A stretch of DNA of 22,281 nucleotides from Balneolaceae bacterium. Lineage in GTDB: Bacteria > Bacteroidota > Rhodothermia > Balneolales > Balneolaceae. Below the pieces are notes generated by a model. It saw only the letters and a program-made list of their open reading frames with translations, had not been told where the DNA came from and made no database searches. This document shows, piece by piece, positions 15,359 to 22,281 of the stretch. The stretch's first letter is position 1. Every line of letters begins with the position of its first letter. Position numbers and translations under genes: made by a program. The stretch spans positions 1-22,281 of the forward strand of contig PWFZ01000419.1 of NCBI GenBank assembly GCA_003555185.1, written 5' to 3'.

Positions 15359-15407
15359 AGGTGTGTAGAAGTTATCAAGTTTAACAAAATACTTCTTGTC
15401 AACACCT
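15359..15407 (+). repeat. Imperfect inverted repeat in leader of secreted-protein gene
   Basis: AGGTGT (15359-15364) pairs with ACACCT (15402-15407) and AGAAGT (15367-15372) with ACTTCT (15391-15396), separated by an asymmetric internal loop and an 18-nt apical loop. It lies 27 nt upstream of the ATG at 15435. There is no following T tract, so it is more likely a leader structure than a terminator. Confidence 0.4.
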
Positions 15408-15434
15408 TCCATTCTACCTATTTTTACGGGTCTG

Positions 15435-15992
15435 ATGAAAAACCGAATTTCTCACATATTACAGCGGATCATCATTGGTGCGCTATTGATTGGTTTAACT
15501 ACCCATCTGCTCATCCCTTTTTTCGGGAATGCCCAAAAAACGGCTTTTACACAGTGGTTGGACACTAATATTGTTGCTACCGGTGATGAAACTGAGATAA
15601 AGCTTCGTTCCACCATCCGGAATTTACCAGACAATACTGATGATTTTTGGATGCTTCTTCAGGAAGCATCAGAAATAATATCCAACCACAAAGATGAATT
15701 CAGAATTTCTCCGTTCTCAAAACCTGATAATGATAATCAGGTTTCAGGTTGGTTAATTGATCAGTGGAGTATTTTTAAGCATCAAAAAGCAGGAACGAAT
15801 GCAGTACTGCCTGATGCAATGGCACAGTTTCAAAAATGGATTTCTCAAACAAATGATTCTGCTGCATCAGCTTTAAGTAATCAGCAGAAAAGTTTACGTA
15901 CGTATTTTACAAGTCACATACTGTCACTTTCTGATGTAATTAATCGGAACTTCACGCCTCTAATAGACGGGATAAGTATAAACGCTCCCTAG
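15435..15992 (+). CDS. Small exported/anchored protein of unknown function
   Basis: 185 aa from ATG at 15435. An in-frame TTG at 15396 would add 13 residues that disrupt the signal sequence, so I prefer the ATG. The N-terminus has basic residues (KNR, R11) followed by a hydrophobic stretch (about 10-30) ending near GNAQ, a plausible signal peptide or single membrane anchor. The rest is hydrophilic and Asn/Asp/Gln/Ser rich with predicted helices. No motif or family is recognised. It sits 91 bp upstream of secD on the same strand with no terminator seen, so it could be co-transcribed with secDF. Because it shows no resemblance to the usual YajC partner, a role in secretion is not claimed. Confidence 0.7.
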   Translation: MKNRISHILQRIIIGALLIGLTTHLLIPFFGNAQKTAFTQWLDTNIVATGDETEIKLRSTIRNLPDNTDDFWMLLQEASEIISNHKDEFRISPFSKPDNDNQVSGWLIDQWSIFKHQKAGTNAVLPDAMAQFQKWISQTNDSAASALSNQQKSLRTYFTSHILSLSDVINRNFTPLIDGISINAP

Positions 15993-16083
15993 TCTTTCTG
16001 CCCGCCCACCTTATACTTTCTTTTAAAAAACCGACGCCAGTGTTGCGTCTATCACTAAAAATTTACTTCTCAAACTAGATACT

Positions 16084-17898
16084 ATGAAGAAACAGAATAA
16101 TGGATTTAAACTAGGTTGTATTGCCCTCTTTTTGGGGATGACCGTATGGTACCTGTTCCCTACCGTGCAGTGGATGCTGGAGCAACGCCACATCGAAAAT
16201 ATGCCTGCTGTTGAACGGGCAGAATATCTGGATGAAAATCGCGAAAGATTACAAAATATCCGGGAAGGAGCACTATCACTTGGCCTTGATCTTCAGGGTG
16301 GAATGTATATTACTCTTGAGATTGGTATCGCCCAGCTGGTTCAGGAGCTAGCCGGAGACCTTGCCGATGAAAGTCTGGAAGACATTATCCGGGTTGCAGC
16401 TGAAAGATCTGATAGAGATAGAACAAACTTTATTGATGAGTTTGTTCGTGAGTTTGAAGATCGAGATCCCAACGCGATGTTAAGCCGGTATTACCGATCT
16501 GATTCAGAGAATATTACCCGTAGATCAACAAATTCGGAGGTAGAAAGTTATCTCAGAGGTCAGCAAAGTAATGCTGTTGAACGTGCAATGGAGATTGTTC
16601 GTACACGGGTTGACAGATATGGTGTAGCTGAGCCATCCATTTTACAGCAGGGAAATAGTCGACTTATTGTTGAATTACCGGGGGTTGATGATGAGGAACG
16701 TGTGCGTAACCTTTTAAGAGGTACAGCGCGACTCGAATTCCGCCTTTCCGCAGATGCAGATGAACTCAACAATGCTAAAACCCAGATTGTACAATATTTC
16801 GAATCTGAAGAATACCGTGAGCAAGTAGAAGAAGAAAGCAATGGGAATCCGCTTCAAGAAGTACTGGACACGCGTGGCCGTAGTAATTACGTATCCGGAT
16901 ATGCCGCCGGTCAGGATACTGCAAGAGTGAATCAATTAATGAGCATGGAAGATGTTCAAAATCTGCTCCCGCGAAATACCACTTTGATGTGGGGCGCACA
17001 GCCATTTGCACAGGATCGAGGAATGGACCTGTTTGAACTAATTGGCGTTCGGAGCCAGATTGAAATGACAGGAGATGTTATTTCAGAAGCGTCTGTACAG
17101 TTTGATCAATCCACAAATGCCGCAGAAGTTTCCATGACAATGGATTCGGAAGGTTCTAGACGATGGGCCAGGGTTACCGGTGCTAATATCGGTCGGCCGG
17201 TTGCAATTGTACTCGATGGATTTGTCTACTCATATCCAACGGTACAATCAAAAATTAACAATGGTCGATCTTCCATTACAGGACTCGGTGGTGTAGCAGA
17301 AGCAGAGGATTTAGTGAATATTCTGCTTTCAGGTGCACTCCCGGCCCCACTTGAAATTATTGAAGAACGTACAGTGGGAGCATCCCTGGGTGAGGCATCC
17401 ATTCAAGCCGGCCTTTACTCTATAATTTTCGGATTAACCGTTGTGGCGTTGTTTATGATCGCCTACTATCATGTTGGAGGGGGAATAGCCGATCTGGCCC
17501 TGATCCTGAACATCATCTTCATATTGGGTATTTTAGCAGCATTTAATGCCACCCTTACATTGCCTGGGGTTGCCGGAATTGTGCTTACGATCGGTATGGC
17601 GGTGGATGCCAACGTACTGATCTTTGATAGAATCCGTGAGGAATTACGAGCCGGAAAAACACTTCGTGCCGCTATCGATAATGGGTATTCTAATGCAATG
17701 AGTGCCATTGTGGATGCTAACGTTACCACATTTTTCGTGGGTATTATCCTTTACAGCTTCGGGGTTGGGCCAATTAAAGGCTTTGCAATTACCCTGATGG
17801 CAGGAATTGTAGCGTCGCTATTTAGTGCGATTGTTATTACACGTGTGATTATTGATTACCTCACACGAGAGAAAACAGCTACAATTAGCTTCGGTTAA
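16084..17898 (+). CDS. secD: Protein translocase subunit SecD
   Basis: 604 aa RND-family membrane subunit that uses the proton gradient with SecF to complete protein export after SecYEG/SecA. One N-terminal membrane helix (about 10-27), then a large periplasmic region beginning with the conserved LDLQGG (68-73) and including the P1-type fold (about 160-220), then five C-terminal helices from about 440. The C-terminal part carries VGASLGEASIQAGL, the RND helix motif GMAVDANVLIFDRIREE, and the GPIKGFAITLMAGI stretch. Length and order are normal. Start ATG at 16084 without a strong Shine-Dalgarno. secF follows after 41 nt on the same strand. SecD and SecF are separate genes here; many Bacteroidota carry a fused SecDF. 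Confidence 0.98.
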   Translation: MKKQNNGFKLGCIALFLGMTVWYLFPTVQWMLEQRHIENMPAVERAEYLDENRERLQNIREGALSLGLDLQGGMYITLEIGIAQLVQELAGDLADESLEDIIRVAAERSDRDRTNFIDEFVREFEDRDPNAMLSRYYRSDSENITRRSTNSEVESYLRGQQSNAVERAMEIVRTRVDRYGVAEPSILQQGNSRLIVELPGVDDEERVRNLLRGTARLEFRLSADADELNNAKTQIVQYFESEEYREQVEEESNGNPLQEVLDTRGRSNYVSGYAAGQDTARVNQLMSMEDVQNLLPRNTTLMWGAQPFAQDRGMDLFELIGVRSQIEMTGDVISEASVQFDQSTNAAEVSMTMDSEGSRRWARVTGANIGRPVAIVLDGFVYSYPTVQSKINNGRSSITGLGGVAEAEDLVNILLSGALPAPLEIIEERTVGASLGEASIQAGLYSIIFGLTVVALFMIAYYHVGGGIADLALILNIIFILGILAAFNATLTLPGVAGIVLTIGMAVDANVLIFDRIREELRAGKTLRAAIDNGYSNAMSAIVDANVTTFFVGIILYSFGVGPIKGFAITLMAGIVASLFSAIVITRVIIDYLTREKTATISFG

Positions 17899-17939
17899 TC
17901 CTCAACGAAATTAAAAAATAAAACGAGTAGGTATTTAAT

Positions 17940-18860
17940 ATGAAATGGTTTGAATCACCCAATTTTAATTTTATCAAGGCCCAACAGATTGCCATGTTTG
18001 TGTCCGCTGTACTTTTTATCGGATCCATCGTAGCAATATTAACTATGGGGCTGAACTACGGAATTGACTTCCGTGGTGGAAAAGAGTTCGTATTTGATTT
18101 TGAAAACGATGTTGACGTCGTTGAAATGAGAAATCACTTAACCGAACCACTGCAAGGAACACCTGAACTGAAGTTATTTGGTTCACAAAGTGATATTCTA
18201 ATCCGTACTGATTTAGAAGGCGATATATCAGATGTTCAAAATCTGATCCTAACAAGTCTTCAAGAACTCTACCCTGATAACCCGGTCACTATTATTAAAA
18301 CAGATGTGGTGGGTCCGAGGTTTGCCGAAGATTTAAAAATGGCTGCCATAAACTCCATCCTTTTTGCTGTAGCTGTGGTCTTCATCTATATATTGATACG
18401 TTTTAAAGGCTGGTACTTTTCGGCCGGGGCGGTTGCCGCACTCATCCATGATGTGGTAATTGTGCTTGGTATTTTTACAATCTTAGAACCTTTGGTTCCA
18501 TTTAACGTAACGATAGATCAGGCCTTGATTGCCGCATTTTTGACCATTGTTGGTTATTCACTTAACGATACGGTGGTTGTATTTGACAGGATTCGTGAAA
18601 ATTCGCTGATCTACAAAACCATGTCGTTTAAAGATATGATTAACAAAAGTTTGAACGATACGCTAAGTAGAACAGTGATTACATCAGTTACCACCTTGTT
18701 TGTAGTATCTGTCCTGTTTATATTCGGTGGAGAGGTGTTAAAAGGTTTTGCTTTTGCGTTGGTTCTGGGAGTCATTCTCGGTACATACAGTTCTCTTTTT
18801 GTAGCCAGTACATTTGTTGTTGAGCTGCAATCAAGAGCTATGAAAGCAAAGGAATCCTAA
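17940..18860 (+). CDS. secF: Protein translocase subunit SecF
   Basis: 306 aa partner of SecD in the proton-driven translocation complex of the inner membrane. N-terminal helix (about 17-37), the conserved GIDFRGG (41-47) opening the periplasmic domain, VGPRF (124-128) before the second helix, then five C-terminal helices with HDVV (170-173) and the motif SLNDTVVVFDRIRE (207-220), whose Asp residues belong to the proton path. Start ATG at 17940 with a weak TAGGT upstream. It lies 41 nt behind secD and 30 nt before the STAS gene, so these three are probably one transcript ending at the hairpin at 19263. Confidence 0.98.
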   Translation: MKWFESPNFNFIKAQQIAMFVSAVLFIGSIVAILTMGLNYGIDFRGGKEFVFDFENDVDVVEMRNHLTEPLQGTPELKLFGSQSDILIRTDLEGDISDVQNLILTSLQELYPDNPVTIIKTDVVGPRFAEDLKMAAINSILFAVAVVFIYILIRFKGWYFSAGAVAALIHDVVIVLGIFTILEPLVPFNVTIDQALIAAFLTIVGYSLNDTVVVFDRIRENSLIYKTMSFKDMINKSLNDTLSRTVITSVTTLFVVSVLFIFGGEVLKGFAFALVLGVILGTYSSLFVASTFVVELQSRAMKAKES

Positions 18861-18890
18861 CGTAATCATCATATAAAAACGGATAAAATT

Positions 18891-19235
18891 ATGAGCTTTA
18901 AAGTTTCTGAGAGATACAATTGCGTTGTCATTGAATTCAGTGGCAATGTCATGGGAGGTCCCGACGCAGTGAGTTTAAACGAAAAACTTCACGAACTGAT
19001 CGAAAATAATCAGACAAACGTGGTTGTTAACCTCGCGAACGTCAAGTTCATGAACTCATCCGGATTGGGCATGTTAATTGGTGCCCTCACCACAATGCGT
19101 AAAGCCGGTGGTGATCTTAGAATTGCAAATGCCGGAGAAAAAATCAGAAGCTTGCTCATTATTACAAAACTGATTACTGTTTTCAAGCATTTTAAATCAC
19201 TTGATGAAGCAGTTGAATCATATAAAGAAGAGTAA
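18891..19235 (+). CDS. STAS-domain protein (anti-sigma factor antagonist type)
   Basis: 114 aa single STAS domain. Family members such as SpoIIAA/RsbV bind an anti-sigma kinase in a manner switched by phosphorylation of a serine in the D-S-S-G loop. Here the loop reads MNSSGLGML (54-62): the usual Asp is Asn55, and Ser56 is the expected phosphorylation site with Ser57 next. Flanking beta strands (CVVIEFSGNV, NVVVNLANVKF) and the C-terminal helix fit the fold. No partner RsbW-type kinase or PP2C phosphatase is present nearby, so the target is unknown. It follows secF after 30 nt and is closed by the terminator at 19263-19291, making it the last gene of the secDF transcript. Start ATG at 18891; the Shine-Dalgarno is weak. 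Confidence 0.92.
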   Translation: MSFKVSERYNCVVIEFSGNVMGGPDAVSLNEKLHELIENNQTNVVVNLANVKFMNSSGLGMLIGALTTMRKAGGDLRIANAGEKIRSLLIITKLITVFKHFKSLDEAVESYKEE

Positions 19236-19251
19236 TTAAACTCACAACTAA

Positions 19252-20571
<1,320 letters not shown>

Positions 20572-20574
20572 CAG

Positions 20575-21690
20575 ATGAATAAAAAGGCTTTTTTTTCGAT
20601 TACTTATCAGGTTCAGGCCCAATCTGAAGAAGAAGCCCAACAAACTTCTATAGCCGTAGCTACAGAACAGTCCGTTGAAATGCCAACGGATGCTGTTCCT
20701 CCTCATCTGAGAAAAAACATAGGGAGTGTTGAATCAGTATCAGAAATCAGTAACCATATCTGGAAAACTGTTATTCAATTCTCGGGAAGTTTGGTTGATA
20801 ATGATCCCACTCAGTTTTTAAATGTTCTATTCGGCAACAGCTCCCTGCAGCCCGGAGTAAGAGTTGTGGACATCGACAGGAAATATCTTTCTCAAATTTG
20901 TCATGGCCCGGTTCATGGTATAAAGCGAATACGAAAAAAGATGGGGATCGATAAGCGACCGCTTAGCTGTACCGCCCTGAAGCCGGTCGGACTGACCCCC
21001 GGCGAACTCGCAGAACGGGCATACAAGTTCTCGAGTGGCGGTATTGATGTGATTAAAGATGATCACGGGCTTGCTAATCAAACTGCTGCAAAATTTAAAG
21101 CCAGAGTACAATCTGTTGTGCGGGCGGTGCGTAAAGGTGAACAAATATCCGGCAAAAAAACGGCCTATTTTCCGAATATTACAGGTTCCGCGGCTGAAGT
21201 CATCGACCGGTATATGCAGGCAGTTGAATTGGGTGCTGACGGAGTTTTAATCTCTCCGCAGTTAACCGGCTTAACACAAATGCATCAGCTAGCCTCATCA
21301 AATATGCCGTTACCCATTATGGCTCATCCTGCATTTTCCGGCAGCTTTGTAAATCATCCGACAGGAGGATTCCTGCCTGAAATCTATTACGGACTATTAT
21401 GGAGAGCATTTGGTGCGGATTTTGTTATTTATCCAAATGCTAAGGGTAGGTTTTCATTTTCAGAGGATACCTGCGAAGCTATAAACCATGAGTGCAGAAA
21501 CCTTGATCTGGATCTTACATCCTCCTTTCCCACTCCCGGTGGTGGCATTGACCGAAATACCATTACAGAGTGGGCAAATAAGTATGGAAATGACACCGTT
21601 TTTCTGGTAGGTGGAAGTCTTTATCAGCATCCTGATGGATTGGAGATTGCCACTAAAGAGTTTCAACAAACCCTTGAAGATTATGAGTAA
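20575..21690 (+). CDS. RubisCO-like protein (form IV), probable methylthioribulose-phosphate isomerase
   Basis: 371 aa with a short N-terminal domain (about 1-125) and a RubisCO-type TIM barrel. Matching the RubisCO large subunit: Lys136 in ALKPVGL aligns with catalytic Lys175, but Val138 replaces Lys177 and Ala134 replaces Thr173. Lys161-Asp162-Asp163 in IKDDHGL align with carbamylated Lys201 and Asp203, but His164 replaces metal ligand Glu204. His251 in MAHPAF corresponds to His294, with Arg295 changed to Pro. The loop-6 Lys motif is absent. PGGGI (321-325) and GGSLYQHPDG (346-355) keep the phosphate-site glycines. True carboxylase activity is therefore very unlikely. The KDDHGL form and the adjoining cupin suggest the group that includes the R. 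rubrum enzyme, which isomerises 5-methylthioribulose-1-phosphate. It lies 3 nt behind purA and overlaps the cupin gene by 8 nt. Family call is firm; substrate is inferred. Confidence 0.93.
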   Translation: MNKKAFFSITYQVQAQSEEEAQQTSIAVATEQSVEMPTDAVPPHLRKNIGSVESVSEISNHIWKTVIQFSGSLVDNDPTQFLNVLFGNSSLQPGVRVVDIDRKYLSQICHGPVHGIKRIRKKMGIDKRPLSCTALKPVGLTPGELAERAYKFSSGGIDVIKDDHGLANQTAAKFKARVQSVVRAVRKGEQISGKKTAYFPNITGSAAEVIDRYMQAVELGADGVLISPQLTGLTQMHQLASSNMPLPIMAHPAFSGSFVNHPTGGFLPEIYYGLLWRAFGADFVIYPNAKGRFSFSEDTCEAINHECRNLDLDLTSSFPTPGGGIDRNTITEWANKYGNDTVFLVGGSLYQHPDGLEIATKEFQQTLEDYE

Positions 21691-22135
21691 CTCATCAAAA
21701 GTAATAAAAAACAAGAATTTTAGCTGGGAAGGAGTTGAACGAAAGGAGTACAAAACAGAGACATCAAACTTTAAGGATATCCACCGATACTCACTTCTAG
21801 ATGATGACATCTCTGAGCTTAATATTCATACCCGGTATTTTGAGGTACAACCCGGAGGATATTCTTCTCTTGAGCAGCATCGACACCCACACAGTGTAGT
21901 TATCATTCGCGGAAGTGGTTCTGTAATACTTGATAATGAAGTTGTTCCTCTCTCTGTTCACGATGTAATTTATGTAGCCCCTGAATCTATACATCAATTT
22001 CACGCTGATAAAAATGAACCTTTAGGGTTTTTATGCATGGTTGATCGCTATCGCGACAAACCGGTCATACCCAATGATGATATTTTGAAAGAGAAAATAA
22101 ACTCTGAAAAAGTACTTAAGAAAATTCGAAAATAG
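21683..22135 (+). CDS. Cupin protein, probable 1-methylthioxylulose-5-phosphate methylsulfurylase
   Basis: 150 aa single-domain cupin. An N-terminal WEGV...EYK motif (15-24) is followed by the beta barrel: RYFEVQPGGYSSLEQH with Glu64, the His cluster His66, His68 and His70, the turn IIRGSG (75-80), and the second motif with His104 and His107 (IHQFHA). GFLCMVDRYRDKP (115-127) brings in Cys118. The His residues would hold a metal. The overall pattern resembles the R. rubrum cupin that converts 1-methylthioxylulose-5-phosphate to DXP, releasing the methylthio group with a thiol. The ATG at 21683 lies inside the end of the RLP gene (ATGAGTAA overlap, 8 nt), so the two are probably translationally coupled. 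An in-frame upstream ATG at 21611 lies wholly within the RLP gene and is not favoured. Cupin family is certain; the reaction is inferred from context and resemblance. Confidence 0.88.
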   Translation: MSNSSKVIKNKNFSWEGVERKEYKTETSNFKDIHRYSLLDDDISELNIHTRYFEVQPGGYSSLEQHRHPHSVVIIRGSGSVILDNEVVPLSVHDVIYVAPESIHQFHADKNEPLGFLCMVDRYRDKPVIPNDDILKEKINSEKVLKKIRK

Positions 22136-22183
22136 TGTTGAAAAGAAGCAGAGTTTCGCTGTATATTTACTGCTCTTGACTAA

Positions 22184-22260
22184 GCGGGAATAGCTCAGTG
22201 GTAGAGTCCCGAAAGCTTTCGGGACCAACGAGAAGGTCACCCTTCGCACTGATCCCCGTT
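22184..22260 (+). pseudogene. Broken tRNA-Gly-like sequence with palindrome in place of anticodon arm
   Basis: Positions 22184-22206 (GCGGGAATAGCTCAG...GTAGAG) are a convincing tRNA 5' half of tRNA-Gly type: acceptor strand GCGGGAA, then the D-arm. The anticodon arm is replaced by the perfect 20-nt palindrome at 22206-22225. After it, AGAAGGTC (22231-22238) resembles a variable-loop/T-arm start and GATCCCCGTTTT (22251-22262) resembles a T-arm 3' side. There is no TTCCCGC to pair with GCGGGAA before the window ends at 22281. It cannot be a functional tRNA as seen; it is a relic, or a tRNA-derived repeat mosaic. Confidence 0.6.
22206..22225. repeat. Perfect 20-nt palindrome, GTCCCGAA family
   Basis: GTCCCGAAAGCTTTCGGGAC is its own reverse complement. 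Its 8-nt arms are identical to the hairpin at 3243-3262, which differs only in the four central bases. The two copies are about 19 kb apart, so this is a dispersed element. Confidence 0.85.
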
Positions 22261-22281
22261 TTGACTTATTGAACATTTTAT

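Noticed and set aside
20575..21690. True RubisCO (carbon fixation)
   Set aside because: Several catalytic and metal residues are replaced, the protein is about 100 residues short of a form I large subunit, and no small subunit or phosphoribulokinase is nearby.
22031..22276. 81-codon minus-strand open frame at the right edge
   Set aside because: Antisense to the cupin C-terminus and the broken tRNA-like sequence; no family resemblance.

Overview
The window (about 42% GC by eye) looks like a chromosomal segment from a bacterium of the Bacteroidota/Rhodothermota-Balneolota part of the tree. The reasons are mostly weak Shine-Dalgarno signals, a class II DAHP synthase, the Bacteroidota-like form of UvrA zinc region 1, and many short palindromic intergenic repeats. 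This placement is inference from gene families; there is no rRNA to confirm it.

Layout. (1) Positions 1-227 are intergenic and repeat-rich. (2) Positions 228-11199 are mostly minus strand: clpB, a small secreted protein, a secreted S1/P1-type nuclease, a class B DnaJ (CbpA-like), a DegP/HtrA-type protease, an Hsp20 chaperone and a class II DAHP synthase. One plus-strand macrodomain gene is embedded at 4337-4870. Four of these genes form a protein quality-control neighbourhood (disaggregase, J-protein, periplasmic protease, small heat-shock protein). The hsp20 and cbpA upstream regions share an inverted-repeat motif. (3) From 11502 on, everything is on the plus strand: uvrA, a polytopic membrane protein, a small secreted protein, secD, secF, a STAS-domain protein, purA, a RubisCO-like protein (RLP) and a cupin. 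(4) The right edge holds a broken tRNA-Gly-like sequence carrying a 20-nt perfect palindrome.

Most interesting system: purA, the RLP and the cupin are packed tightly (3-nt gap, then an 8-nt overlap). An RLP next to a cupin of this type matches the 'MTA-isoprenoid shunt' known from Rhodospirillum rubrum. There an RLP isomerises 5-methylthioribulose-1-phosphate to 1-methylthioxylulose-5-phosphate, and a cupin removes the methylthio group to give 1-deoxyxylulose-5-phosphate (DXP). In this window the pair is coupled to adenylosuccinate synthetase, which suggests a link between S-adenosylmethionine by-product salvage, purine supply and isoprenoid precursors. The functional assignment is inference from family resemblance and gene order.

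The intergenic DNA is unusually rich in small dispersed palindromes of at least four families. Several are present in two copies within the window, some with compensatory changes in their stems. There is also a perfect 7-copy heptamer repeat. Four probable Rho-independent terminators are visible: after the small secreted gene, degP, hsp20 and the STAS gene. No CRISPR array, insertion sequence, rRNA or replication origin was seen.
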